Positions 22,970 through 34,245 are shown, counted from the first letter of the stretch. The stretch: 64,000 bases of DNA from Tenrec ecaudatus (GCF_050624435.1 NC_134537.1:123976086-124040085), one strand, 5' to 3'. Translations and numbers: made by a program. The notes: generated by a model not told the origin, from the sequence alone.

Positions 22970-23765
22970 AAATTTCAAGAAAATTTAATTCTGTCCTTAA
23001 AAGCTACTCCCTTGTGGTAATTCTGTTACAGCAGCACTAGGAAATTCAGACAGCTGGTTCTCAGAAATCCTTGGCTCCTCCTTTGAATCGTGCTATGATT
23101 TTGGACAGGTTAATGAACTACCTGGATTTTATGTAATCAACAACAAAATGATAATCAGCACCATCTCAAATGCTTCATAAGGTTACCTTGAGGTTAAGTA
23201 ATGATAGGATATAATTGAATGCTGCATAAACAAGTCTTACAGGTTATCACTGGAAGTTTTCTTAAAATGGTTTTATTTAACCAAGTGCTACCTACCTGGC
23301 CCAGCTGACCCTGTTGCCTTGGCCACCATTACTGTGCTGTTATTCGATGTAGAATTCATTTTCTGGTGCCCCTGAGCCACTCTCAATCAATTCCCTTTTG
23401 CTCTGTTTCTGTCCACTGCCTCCTCTTCTTTCTAAATACAACTATTCGTTGGAAGGAGAACACAGTGTATGAATGGGAACCACAATATCTGCGAGTTTGG
23501 GCTTTGAATGTCTATGGCCGTGGGCAGTTTCTTGACTGCGTATGGTCCTTCCATGTTAGTCTTGGCAAGGTGAGGGCCAGGCGAGGCGTTCCTCAACATG
23601 CCTTCTTGAAAAAGAAAGGGAAGAGGTGGAGGGACTTCCACCATAGACTGAAAATGGCTGCAAATTCCTTAACATTTTCCCCCTAAAGACCACCCTCACA
23701 CTGACTGGGCGTGACCTTGTGCTTTTCTTAGCTAGTGAGAAGTTGGTAAATGTCCATCTAAACCC
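22970..23765. other. PRIMPOL intron 1, unclassified part
   Basis: Nothing recognised. The open frame at 23366-23686 has no supportive homology. Confidence 0.4.
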
Positions 23766-23767
23766 CG

Positions 23768-23905
23768 AAAAACAAACCCACTGCCGTCAAGTCGAGTGCT
23801 CCTCATAGATGCCTACCTGTAGGAGAGAGTCGATCTGCCCCCCAGCATTTCCGAGACTATAAACCTTGTAGCAGTTCAATCTAACCTATAGCACCCCCAG
23901 ACTTC
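23768..23905 (-). repeat. AfroSINE fragment, minus orientation
   Basis: ACCCACTGCCGTCAAGTCGA, GTAGGAGAGAGTCGATCTGC and TTCCGAGACTATAAACC are a diverged inverted SINE body. Confidence 0.6.
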
Positions 23906-24104
23906 TCAGCAGAGCTTTAAGAAGTACAAAGGTAAGAAAAAAAACCCAAAACTTGCAGCTGGTTTCAAGCCAGCAAGTTTATGGGTCATTTTCATATAGA
24001 AAAAGGAGGTGTATAGTTCTCCTCTTCACGGAGAGCAGCTGGGGCAGTTCTTCTGTCACACAGGGCCACTGAGTCACAATGCCAGGCACACAATATTATC
24101 ATTT

Positions 24105-24350
24105 AGGAGTCCATGGGTGATATCATGAGCCCATTGCTTGACCACCAGCCCAAAGGTTGGCAGTTCAAACATCCCGAGGGGCCTCAGAAGCAGGCCTGGC
24201 CGGCTGTTTTGTTGTTGTTTGTTTGAGAGATGGGTTACAGGTGTGAAAACTGCATGGAGCTCTGCTCCTCAGCACACCTGGGTCACCGCGACTTAGGATG
24301 AACTCCACACGGAACATCAACAGCGTCCTGAGGCATCTATGTGAACATAG
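24105..24350 (+). repeat. AfroSINE, diverged
   Basis: AGGAGTCCATGGGTGATATC, CACCAGCCCAAAGGTTGGCA, GTTCAAACATCCCGAGGGGC, then a low-complexity T/G stretch and GGGTCACCGCGACTTAGGAT at the 3' side. Confidence 0.5.
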
Positions 24351-24359
24351 GGTCACTGG

Positions 24360-26125
24360 TATTTTTTAAGTGAGCCGTGAAAGCATTCGAGGGTAAATTT
24401 CTATTTTCCTTTATCAATGCTTTTCTAGTCCTCGTGCTGTCTCAGGTGAGAGATATTGCCTTGAATTTTAGCAGAAAACTTTGAGGCGAACTCAGTCGTG
24501 ACTAATGTAATTCTCAGGAAAGACAAGCAAAATGATCCTAGAAGATGGAGAGGGCAGGAATAGGATGAGGTTGTTGCGGGGAAAGGCACGTTCTCTAGGC
24601 ACGCCAAGCTTGACCCCGCCGGAACAGACCTCGATTCTCGCAGCCCTGCACAGTCCACATGAAAATTACAATGATAAAACGAGAAACCGAAGTATGATTC
24701 TAAATGTACTGACATAAGAGGCTTTCCAAGCAGATGTGCCTAGGAACGAAAGAATCCTCCGAAGGACTGAGGAGGTTGGACAACTTCAAAAAAAATCATG
24801 TCCAATGGGAAATGACTGGGTTCCTTATTGTTCCATCGACCTGAATATTTGGTTATTTTAGCTGCTCTGGGTAAAAATAGAAATCGCCTCCAGTCAGAAA
24901 AACTTACCTGAGAAATTGATTTTCTCCTACGAAAAGCACTAGCTTACCAACACCCACCGGTGACTTAGGAAGAAAATAACACACAGAGCACCATGGGATG
25001 GCAGCTGCTATCCCAAGCACTGACTAGCAGAAACCACGTGGAGGTTCCCATGGTAATGAATCATAAAAGGACTCTGTCAAAATCTTGGCATGGCCAGGCC
25101 ACTGTGCCCCATGTGGAAACCATCAAAACCATCCAACTCTGGGCTGGGGACGGGTGCGCTAGCTCCCACAGAAGGGGAAAGGAAGCCAGTCAGCGTGCAG
25201 CAGGGGCCACGCTCCATGCCCAGCTCACGCTTTTCAACAGCCGAGGGAGGAGCTTCAGACAGCTGGGGTTTGGGCGACTCCAGCAGAAAGGCGAGACGAA
25301 GAAAGCGAGGAAACGCACCAAGGAAGGCACCTGTCACTCCAGCTGTAGACTATCGTATTCCCCACTCCTGCCTGCCCTCTGGGGAGAAGGCCCCATAGGA
25401 GACATGCTTGTCATTCTTGGTGGAGCAAGAGCCCTGTCTTTCCTTTAAGATGGCATCAAACCCTCTCTACACAGAGACCGTTAACTATGTTGGGTAACAG
25501 CCTCCAAGCCCCAAAGAAAAATGATATTCATCTGGTTTTCTAACAGCAGGCTTAAAAGATCTTTTACATATTTCTTAACATAGCACCACAATATTGAACC
25601 ATTGTTGAAACTGATGTTACAACTCATGTGACCAGGACAGAAAAAAAGGTTAGCCAGCAAAGCAGAGTTGGCTTAGACCTTCTAGAGTAACTGGAGTGCA
25701 CGAAGAAGCAGTGGAAAGGGGAGTAGCCTCGGCTTCTCTGAATTGATGTCCAGACTTGCTCAACTATGGTCCCTGAAGATGCTCCCAGGAGCCTTCAAGC
25801 TCGCCTTTGCCATGGTCCTCGCCAGCCCAGCGCTCCAGCTTCTTTCTTCCGAGTGTCTGTCCAGTCCCTGATCGATTCCTCTTCCTCAACTTCTCCCTCT
25901 GCCCCGAGACTTGGGATTCATGAGCATTTTCTGTTTTCCGGCATCGACGTTCTAGTTCCAGCATGAAGCAAGGTGTCCTTAATTGACGGCCTGCCTCTTG
26001 GAACGTACTCATACATTTCTCCCGGTAGTAAAGTTTTCCAAGTCGGGTCTCTTCTTAAAATACATTCATAGTAATATTATTGAAAAGTTTACTTTCTGGA
26101 TTAATAGCACCTTAAGAAATTTAAG
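24360..26125. other. PRIMPOL intron 1, unclassified part
   Basis: No exon or repeat identified. Open frames such as 24993-25448 overlap others in both strands and show no family similarity I recognise. Confidence 0.35.
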
Positions 26126-26235
26126 TATGTATGGATGGATTGTGATAAGAATTGTATGAGCCAGGGCCGGCGCAAAAAAAAAAAAAAAAAAGAATTGTAT
26201 GAGCCCCCAATAAAATGTTTTCTAAAAAAAAGAAA
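26126..26235 (+). mobile_element. Short L1 tail carrying a tiny poly(A)-tailed insert
   Basis: The L1 tail sequence GGATTGTGATAAGAATTGTATGAGCC is interrupted, and AAGAATTGTATGAGCC appears twice (26147-26162 and 26190-26205). Between them lie AGGGCCGGCGC and a run of 18 A. The layout is that of a minute retrotransposed insert with a 15-16 bp target-site duplication inside the older L1 tail, which then continues to CCCAATAAAATG. Confidence 0.65.
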
Positions 26236-26527
26236 TTGAAGTATAAAAATAGACTGGATTTTCTTTTTTATTTCTCCACTTTAGTTACCTTGTCTGTCTA
26301 TGCACAAATAGAAATGACTCACATTTAAATTTCAGCAAAACCTACTGTAAGGGATAGGAAAGCAGTGACATGGTTTTTTTCTTGTTCCTATTTTCTACTT
26401 GGCTACATGATGCTCCCCCGCCCTCGACACACACACAACCCCACCCCCCACCGCCAATCCAACGAGCACAACTATCTTTGCCAGACTATCTTTAATAACT
26501 TTTCAGAGAGGCATTCATTTTTCATTC

Positions 26528-27050
26528 GTGTTGATATTGGTGGTGTTGGTGTTATTGTTAGGTGCCATCAAGTCAGTTCCAACCCAGAGTGAGCTGATGC
26601 ACAACAGAACCAAACCCTGCCTGGTCACAACCATTCCCCTTTTTCCTGCCTGTTCACTTTCCCAAGCAGAGGTCCTTCTCCAGGGATGGTTCTCTCCTGA
26701 CAACATGTCCAAAGTAGGGAAGATGGAGTCTCATCATCTGTGCCGCTAATGTTGTTAGGTGCTGTCAAGTCACAGATGGAAAGACTGCCCCGTCCTGGGC
26801 ATCCTCGTAATCACTGACAAGTCGGAGCTCAGTGGTGTGGTTACTCTGTCAGTCATCTCACTGCGAGTCTTCCTTGCTTTTGCTGACCTTCCACTTTACC
26901 AAGAAGGACGTCTTTCTCAAGGGACTAGTCTCTCCAGATAACACATCCACTCTTGCTTCTGAGGCTCATTCGGGCTATATTCTTCCAAGACAGACATGTT
27001 CACTCTTTTGGAAGTCTGCATGTAAGAGTGGTGTGAGGGCAGCATCATAA
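26528..27050 (-). mobile_element. RTE/BovB-like LINE 3' fragments, minus orientation, two joined pieces
   Basis: GTTGTTAGGTGCTGTCAAGT occurs at 26752, and a related GTTATTGTTAGGTGCCATCA at 26549, so two partial 3' ends lie in tandem. Shared phrases with 34768, 48725 and 60085 include CTCCAGGGATGGTTCTCTCC and GACAACATGTCCAAAGTA. Family assignment rests on reverse-transcriptase motifs in related fragments at 29850 and 43240. Confidence 0.65.
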
Positions 27051-27051
27051 A

Positions 27052-27722
27052 AGGTAGCTAGATAGGGACAAAGGAGGATTGTCTCCCCTGAATGCCTAAG
27101 CTAAGGAAAATTAGCTGCCCATGCCACAATAAAGAGATTGGAAAGAATTCAGGCACACTAATTAAATACCAATAGGAAAATCCAGAAATTAGCATGCTGA
27201 GACTCGAGTCACCTAGGCCCAGGTGGGAGATCCATCTGGGTGCACAGACTAGGCACCTGCCACATGACATCTCACAGGTACACTTAAACTCAGCCAATAA
27301 GGTCGGCCAATACCCTCAACCACACTCCCCAGCCAGTGAGGAGGGGAGGGAATAAAAGCCAGCCACGGAAAGGCCACGTTCTCTCTTCCCCTTTGGGTGT
27401 GCTCTCCCAGCAGAGGGTGGGGCTCTCTCCTGCAGGCGACAGCCCACATTCTCTTGGCTCTCTTGGGATTCCAGGTTCTAGGCTCTGCCTGCTGGTTCCG
27501 CGAGCTCCTGTTCTGGTACCCCTTCCCGTGTTTTTCCCCTGCAACGGTCACTTTCTCATGGCCCCGCCATGCGTCCTTGCACGTTGTCCAGAAATAGCAT
27601 GTACTTTAGAGATTGTAGTACCTGAAACTTCCCCTTCCCTCATAAAAAGTTACTTGGATTTACAGAAGTGCTTCTGCCGCCTGGATTCTTTCAGTGTTGG
27701 GAAGGTCTGAGGTAAACCATCC
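27052..27722 (+). mobile_element. Solo LTR-like element, copy 2
   Basis: Parallel to 21868-22682 and better preserved. Marks are GTCACCTAGGCCCAGGTGGG, CAGCCAATAAGGTCGGCCAA, then TATA-like GAATAAAAGCCAG at about 27351, a T/C-rich block, GTAGTACCTGAAACTTCCCC and AAGTTACTTGGATTTACAG. The left end abuts the RTE fragment. No internal retroviral sequence follows, so it looks like a solo LTR. Confidence 0.55.
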
Positions 27723-27939
27723 CAGTGACCTACAATCAGACCTCGGCTAACTTCCGAGAGGAGGAGGGGGGAGAACCACTAACACGTTTCTATGAGACAG
27801 AGGTCAGACAAGCCTCCAACCTCAAGACGTTTCACCAACTCTGACATCAAGTGTCCTTCCCTTGGCGTTCGCGACTTCTCTGCTGGAGGCGATAGCCGGT
27901 TAAAGTGGCTACACAGAGCCATATTCACAGACAATCTTC

Positions 27940-28690
27940 ATCATGCTGAGGTTTATTAGGGAAGCAGCAGGACTAGAAATGCTCAGGGCACTGTTCTTCC
28001 ACCAGGCAGCCACCTCTCGGTAATACCTACAGGCATACCTCTTCCTGGCCCGGGGCCTCTGTGTCACTAGGCCCCTGGGCCTCTGTCCTGAATGGTTCCT
28101 AACTTTCAAAAGCTCTGCCAGTAAGTGGTCACCAGAGTCACCCACTCTGCCGTAATCTTCAGTCCAAAGGCACTCAACTTGAGCTCCGAGGGTCAGCAAA
28201 CCTAGCCCTTCTGATTAAGAGCCTAGAAGGCATCCCATTCCACCTGTGAGCCTCCTGGCCAAAGGCACTCGGCCTTCTCACTCGGCGGACCATGGCAAAG
28301 CCTCTGCTTGCTGCGCCCTCTGCTTCTTGCCACCTCCCGCCACCTGAGCTACCACAGCAGTCTCCTGAATCACGGAGGTTCAACACAAGGCTCTCCGGAC
28401 GCACTCCACTCCTCTTCCTACTTGAGGGTAGTGAGATCCCTCCCCTGTTTATGGGATGGCAAAACTGACCAATCCCCCCCCACGAGGGACCCATAGACCT
28501 TATTTGCATGTTCCCATCCCACAGAGGGGACAAGTATCTTATTTACATTATTTGTAAGCTATCTAACCCCCTTGGAGGGCCACAAGCACCTCACATTGGC
28601 ATAGTCCCAACCACTCACTTTGAAGGCGGTATAAAGATAATGACAAGGAGGGTCATGTTAAGTAATTCAACACAGCACACCATGGTGTAA
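27940..28690. other. Unclassified GC-rich block, possible LTR in minus orientation
   Basis: Has inverted polyadenylation-like GAGGTTTATTAGGGA at 27950, then a C/T-rich body and CCCATCCCACAGAGGGGACA. No second copy was found, so an LTR origin is only a guess. Confidence 0.25.
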
Positions 28691-28691
28691 A

Positions 28692-29105
28692 CAATGTGCT
28701 TGGCTCCCAACCGCCGAATTCAAATGCATCGATTCTTCATCAGTTTGTCTTGTTTACTGCCTAGGTTCTCGTGCATGCATGTGAGGCAACTGAAAATACC
28801 AAGACTTAGTCTTCTTAAGTCTTAGTCTTCAAAGTAATACCTTTGCTTTTTAACATCTTGAAGAAGTCTTTTTGCAGCTGGTTTTTGAAGTGAAAAGTGT
28901 TATTAAATTTCCTGACTGCTGCGGCCATGGACATTGATTGTAGGTTCAAGTAAAAGGAAATCCTCGCCAGCTCAATCCTCTTTCCACACAATTATAATAA
29001 TGTTCTTTAGTGGGTCCGTTGTAAGAATTTTTATTTTCCTTAGGTTGACTATAGTGTCGATAGTGATTTTTACTGGTAAGTGCCTTGAGTCCTATTTGCT
29101 CTTGG
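28692..29105 (-). mobile_element. RTE/BovB-like LINE fragment, minus orientation
   Basis: Contains CTTAGTCTTCAAAGTAATAC, CTTTGCTTTTTAACATCTTG and CATGGACATTGATTGTAGG, the reverse complement of the late ORF2 region of an RTE-type LINE. It abuts a plus-oriented fragment at 29106. Confidence 0.6.
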
Positions 29106-30240
29106 TATTAACTGAAATGGACTGGTAGCGACCACTTTAAGCAGGATAGTCGCGTACTCTAATGGGCCGGAAATGCTAAGCTCAAGAGGAATGGTGTTGC
29201 AGTCATCATTCCAAAGACCACTGCACGGTCCATCCTGAATTAGAATGCGGTCAGGGATAGCACAGTTTCATACATGTATAGTACAGTGGGCATAGTATAT
29301 ACGTGTACGTAGTATACGTCCTATAGGGAAGACAGACTACTACAAAGATTGTTGCAATTTACCCACCAATCACTAACGTGAAAGATAAAAAATTATAGAT
29401 TCTTACCAACTTCTGCAGTCTAAACTTGACCAAACATGCAATCAAGATGCATTCAAAATTACTGGCAACGGGGGTGAGACAGTGGAAGCCTGAAAGGATC
29501 AGTACCTGGAGACAATGCCATTGGTGGCAGAAACGACAGCGCAGATCACAGGATAGATTTTGTTAAGACCAATCACTTCTTCAACACAAACACCGTTTTC
29601 AACACTTTCAATAGCAACGATCATTGTGGACCCCCCCAGAGAGAGCACACAGGAATCCAACGAACTGAAGAATATCACTAATATTACACGGAGGCAAACC
29701 TTGAAGGTGATTCAGACACGAGTGGCAGTAGTAGGACAGAAGAGTGCCACAAAAGCAAGCTGGATTCCGAAGAGGACTTGGCAAGAGGGCTCTCGTTCCT
29801 AATGTCTCAGAGATCTTGGCTTAAGGCAGACAATACCGGAAAGATGCCCACCTGCTTTATTGACGATCCAGGGGCGTTTGACTCTCTGGGTGATAGCAAA
29901 CTATGGATAGCGTTGTGAACAATGGAAATTCCAGTTCTACTCGAAATTCTACTGCTCATGCAGAACCCAAACATGAACTATGAGGAAGTCGTTTGACTAG
30001 AACGTGGATGCTACATGGTTTAAAATGAGGACAAGTAGTGTGTCAGAACTGTCCTGTCACCAAGCCTCTCCTTTCACTATGCTTTATTCAATTTGTATGC
30101 TGAGAAATAATCCAAGCTGGGCTTCACGAAGAAGATAGCAGGGTCCGGATTGGAAGAAGGCTTATTACCAGCCTGCAATATGTTGAAGACTCAACGTCAT
30201 GATTCCTAGTATCACTATGTTCACACTACAGTTTGCTTCA
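29106..30240 (+). pseudogene. RTE/BovB-like endonuclease-reverse transcriptase relic
   Basis: Plus-oriented LINE ORF2 relic. It runs from the endonuclease region (ACTGAAATGGACTGG) through AACATGCAATCAAGATGCAT to a reverse-transcriptase motif A near 29855, TCFIDDPGAFDSLGDSKLW, where the FIDxxxAFD pattern is typical of RTE LINEs. Frames are broken by many stops and shifts, so it is inactive. It joins the minus-oriented fragment to its left directly. Confidence 0.7.
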
Positions 30241-30249
30241 TGGAGCTAA

Positions 30250-30780
30250 ACTCATCTCCATAGTCTGGTCCTAACTAACGTACCCATTTTCTCTCTCGTT
30301 GCTTGGCCTTCTCAGCAAAGGAGTAACGACCAGTCCCTGCTCCGTGGCTCTTGCACAGGCTTCACGCACCTAGAATGCCCCATGGCAGCTCTCCCAGGCT
30401 GGTCCTTTGGCACTTCAAGGCCCAGATCCAGTGAACACCTCTGTTACCATAGCCAGAGAAAGCAGCCTTCATGCAATCCTTTTGCTGTAATTAAAGATTG
30501 GCTAGAAAAACTAAACATGGTAACTTGCAGAAAAACAGAAATCTGCTGCTCTATTTGCAGCATGTTGGTGTTTGGCCCGGGAAGAGGCTGTGCAGTTGCA
30601 TCATTAGGTTGGTAGGGACTGCCATGGGTGACACTGTTGGAAAGGGTGACACCAAGACTGCCTACAAAATTTTGGTGCATTTTTTTGGCAGCAACTTATT
30701 ATTCTTTATAAAAATATTCCTGTACTTTACTAGAGGCACAAAAATATTTTTCATAAATTTAACTTACAATGTTCATTAAA
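30250..30780. other. PRIMPOL intron 1, unclassified part
   Basis: No feature recognised between the two RTE relics. Confidence 0.35.
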
Positions 30781-30899
30781 ATTATACCTTAATATATAAG
30801 GTAAAACGCAATGGTAATTAGCTTCTTTATTTTTACATTGTTAGATTGAGGCTTCCAATTACGTGGTTGGTCTGCATGCGCTAATTAGATGGCATGGTT

Positions 30900-31520
30900 C
30901 TCATTGTTGCTACCAGCGCGTTCATAGTTGCTGGCTATGTCACATATTCTGGGGTTTTAGATACAACAGTATGGTCATTAGTACCACTTTTATGTCACTT
31001 TGTCATACTTTGGTGGTTTGCATCATATTACTGTGATGCTGGAAGATATGCTGCCAATATTTCAAATATCAGCAGGGTCTCCCACGGCAGCCAGAATGCA
31101 GCAGCGCTTCCAGATGAAAACAGATTAAGAAGCTGGTGGTGCACTGGCCAGTAAAAATCTTACGAATGAAAGTGGAACACTGTCTGATAGCGTCCTGGAA
31201 AATGAGCTCCCCGGGTTGGAAGGCATTCAAAATACTACTGGAGCAGAGCTGGCGCCTCAAAGTAGAGTCGGTCTTAATAGACAGGTGAAGCGTTGGGGCC
31301 TTTATTGGCTGATGGTGCACGAATCCAAAGAAGAAGAAATAACTAAACATCAGTGAATAATTGGAATGTGGAATATGTGAGGTAGGAGTCTAGGAAAATT
31401 AGAAGTAGTTAAGAATGAAATTGACATCTAAATCTATACCTTATATCTTAGTGAGCTGAATGGACTAGGATTTTTCATTGAGGCCACTGACCAGCTACAG
31501 ATTTGGCTCATTAACACCCT
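30900..31520 (+). mobile_element. RTE/BovB-like LINE 5' region
   Basis: GTGATGCTGGAAGATATGCT, CAGCAGGGTCTCCCACGG and GGTTGGAAGGCATTCAAAAT lead to GGAATGTGGAATATGTGAGG and CTTAGTGAGCTGAATGGAC, the start of the endonuclease domain. The hydrophobic open frame at 30894 is an accident of this LINE 5' region. Confidence 0.6.
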
Positions 31521-31857
31521 CTATGAAATAATACACTAAGGAATTTATGACTAGTTGTTATGTATGCATGATTATAAGCATTCCTATCTAAGGATTCTAT
31601 ATAGTCTGCTTAGGGAGAAGGTCCAGGTTGGGTGAGTGTAGAAGGGGTGACACCATAAGTTACCCCACTGGGTGAAGAAACCCTAGTGAACCCAATGGGT
31701 TTGGGCATCAGCGTTGGGTCAAGAAGGCTTGTTCAACTATCCCTGTCACCTCCTTGAGAATCACTGTCATGCTGAGCCACTGCTAGGAATGAGTCCTGTC
31801 CCTCACTTTTGCTACAGCAAAAAAAAGGACCACAAAACATTGGTTCCTCAGTCTGGG

Positions 31858-32046
31858 AACAGGAGCCTTGGCGGTGTAGTGGTTACACATTGGTTACACA
31901 TGCAGAAGGTTGGCAGTTTGAAGCCAGCCGCTGCTCTGTGGGACAAAGACAGGGCTTCTGACTGCCATGAGGAGTTCCAGTCTCAGCAAGGACCCTTACC
32001 TATAGGTGGCTATGAGTTGGCATTGACTCGATGGCACTGAGGAAGG
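31858..32046 (+). repeat. AfroSINE, near full length
   Basis: Head CAGGAGCCTTGGCGGTGTAG, TGGTTACACATGCAGAAGG (a small TGGTTACACAT duplication), GGGACAAAGACAGGGCTTCT, GTGGCTATGAGTTGGCATTG, tail ACTCGATGGCACTGAGG. Confidence 0.8.
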
Positions 32047-32049
32047 AAT

Positions 32050-32640
32050 TTTAAAAGATCAAAAACAGTTTTAGCAAAGTTGAGCCTGGCTCATGTGGAT
32101 CCCTTCATGTGTGTGAGAGGCCTAAACTTACCTCTGAGATCTATGGTTGACTCATGTGTCTTATAAACAAAAACAAACTTAATAAGCCTTGGTGGGTTGG
32201 AGAATTCCTACTTCGAAACGTTGTTCAAAGAATACAACAATAAAATAGATAGTGGAAAGGTAAGGGCTTGGGATAAGCATTCAAAAATGGTAGCCCGATA
32301 TATAATTGTGTATTTTAGGCACCCGTGTGGCCCTGACTCACAGTGAAGTAGGCAAAAGTGGTGGGGCAGGCAGGCTAGTTCTTCTGCAGAATGCCAGAGC
32401 CTCATGCAATGCTATGCAGAATGCCATGCTCACGCATACTTTCCTGGGAAATCGGCTCATAGTTCGCATCATGCTCTGAAATAAGTTCATGACCCCACAC
32501 AGGCAAGAACCAGTAGGTCAATGAAAGCTCTTGATCTGGGGAGAACACAGGCGGGTAACAGAAGGAAAGGCGGCTGGTCAGAGAGGAAGAAGAGGTTACC
32601 AGTGCAGGTTCCGATCTGTCCCCTTCATCACAGACTGGGC
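32050..32640. other. PRIMPOL upstream intron 1 sequence
   Basis: No repeat recognised. GC content rises to the right on approach to the CpG island. Confidence 0.4.
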
Positions 32641-32713
32641 GTTAGGCCAGGCGTCGACTCCCTGCCCTCCGCTCCTCGGACTCGGCACGGCCGGCGGGCA
32701 TCCCTCAGTTTAC

Positions 32714-32790
32714 CTTCAGAAACCGCGCGCTTGGGGCGGAAGCTCCCGGGATCGCAGAAGAAGGGGGTGGGGCGCCGCCGCCGGCGGATC
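32714..32790 (-). other. PRIMPOL: Candidate PRIMPOL 5' UTR exon 1
   Basis: On the minus strand a good donor CTGAAG/GTAAAC ends at 32714 at the edge of the CpG island, about 11 kb upstream of the first coding exon. The 5' limit and transcription start are guesses. Supported by position and donor only. Confidence 0.45.
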
Positions 32791-32894
32791 CGGGGGCGTG
32801 GCTAGGGGCGTGGCCCGAGCGGGGCGGGAAGGGGAGCGCGCTCGGCCGATAGGCTACCGGCGTGGGGGCGGGGCCAGCGGGGCGGGGCCTTGCC

Positions 32895-32996
32895 GCCAGC
32901 TTCGGGCTCCAGCGGGAGCGCAGCGGAAGCCGAGCCGGAGTGCGGAGCGCAGAGCGCAGGAGGGTGTTTTCCTGGTGGCGCTGCCGACGCCGAGCG
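32895..32996 (+). other. CASP3: Candidate CASP3 5' UTR exon 1
   Basis: A consensus donor CCGAGCG/GTGAGT ends at 32996, downstream of the GC boxes. The next in-window coding exon begins at 40920 with its own acceptor, so an upstream non-coding exon is required. The transcription start is estimated, not seen. Confidence 0.6.
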
Positions 32997-33404
32997 GTGA
33001 GTGTCGCCCGCAGCCTTCGCTCCGAGGCCCTGTCACCCGGGCCCGCGCCCTCCGTCCTCCCCGCCTCGGGCCGGCACCTGCTGGATCCGCAGCGGCCTCG
33101 GGGACTCGGAGGAAAAGGGCACGCTCCGGGCGGCGGGTCCTTTGTCTGGCCACGACGCCGGGTGCCGAGCGAGCGCCGGAGCGCGCGGCCCGGCCGGGGG
33201 CGCCTCGGCTCGGGGGGCGGAAGCCGGGCAGGATGCGGGCGAGTTGGCCGCGTCGGAGGCCGCAGACCGAGGGTTGGGTCGGGGAGGGAGGAGGAGCGCC
33301 CTGGGAAATGGTGCCCCGAGGGCGCGCGGCCGGCCGGCTGGGTGCTGAGCGTGGGGCGCGGGCGCTGGGACGTGGCGCTGTTCTGTGCCTGCTGGATTGA
33401 TTGT

Positions 33405-34055
33405 GGGACTGAGCTTTGCCAGAGAGCTCTTTTCAAGCTTCCATTCCATTTCAGACCCACACATTTCCCAGGATCCTTCCTGCTGATGCCAATGGCTGTA
33501 TGCGTGGTCAGAGTCGTTTAAGGTCTGCGTGGAAATCCCCTCCAGCCCTATTGAATAAGAATACCTTTCCGACACCGGAACCCACCTTTTAGCCCAGGGT
33601 AGAACTCACCTACCGTAGCCTCTACTGAACCGCAGTACTTCATCTTTCTCCGGCTGATCTTGGGCCAGCTTGTGGTAACCGTTTAGTTAGCAGCCGGTGC
33701 TTAACCCAGGGTTTCTTTCCCAGACTAATCACCCAGGTTTTTTTTCCAGTGAATCTACTCGCAAGCCAACCTTCCCCCGCCCCGAAATCGCCTCATCTTT
33801 GCCCCTTCTCAGTAATTGTCATCAACCATGGAAACCAAAGGTTATTCTTAACTACCTCCATCACCACCTCCTCCCGCCTCCATGCCTAGTCCCCCCCCCC
33901 ACCCCCAGTCAGCCACTGTGTGGTCTTCCTAAACATCTGACATATCTCCCCACTTCCCTCCATCAGATTTAAGCAACACGCTAGAGTCTGGAGTGTAGAC
34001 TGTCCCTAGTTACAGCCCTTTCTTCTCAGGTCTTTCCACCCCCACCCCCTGCCTG
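33405..34055. other. CASP3 intron 1, unclassified part
   Basis: C/T-rich stretches including CCCCCCCCCCACCCCCAG near 33891. No exon or repeat family identified. Confidence 0.4.
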
Positions 34056-34059
34056 TGCC

Positions 34060-34245
34060 CTTGGGGAGCCTGGTGGCCTGTGGGGTAAGCATTGAACTGT
34101 TAACCATGAGGTCAGCTGCTGCCCCGTGGGATAGAGTTCAGGCTCTGTGCCCATCAAGATTTACAGCCTTTAAAACCCCGGAGAGGGCCACCAAGAGTTG
34201 GAATGGATTCCACGGTGGTGAGTTTGGTGTGGGTTTTGGTTTGTT
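34060..34245 (+). repeat. AfroSINE
   Basis: GGGAGCCTGGTGGCCTGTGG, GTTAACCATGAGGTCAGC, CATCAAGATTTACAGCC and GAATGGATTCCACGGTGG mark head, body and tail. Confidence 0.75.

Larger units (their letters stand above)
32640..33400. promoter_or_regulatory. Bidirectional CpG-island promoter of PRIMPOL and CASP3
   Basis: The only long GC- and CpG-rich block in the window. It contains several GC/KLF boxes (GGGGGCGTGGC, GGGGCGTGGCC, GGGGCGGGAAGG, GGGGGCGGGGCC, GGGGCGGGGCC between 32790 and 32890) and ETS-like GGAAG cores at about 32738 and 32925. It lies between the first exons of two genes that run apart, as at the human locus. No TATA box stands out, which fits dispersed CpG-type initiation. Long open frames across it reflect base composition only. 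Confidence 0.88.

Noticed and set aside
24993..25448. 151-aa frame in PRIMPOL intron 1
   Set aside because: It overlaps frames on the other strand, has no recognisable homology, and shows no exon-like splice sites in phase.
30894..31154. Hydrophobic 86-aa frame resembling a membrane protein
   Set aside because: It overlaps the 5' region of an RTE-type LINE, has no promoter or splice context, and continues into clear LINE sequence.
32531..33521. Long overlapping open frames (up to 289 aa) on both strands
   Set aside because: They lie in the CpG island, are Arg/Pro/Gly/Ala-rich in every frame, overlap the promoter and candidate 5' UTR exons, and match no family. They reflect high GC with few stops.
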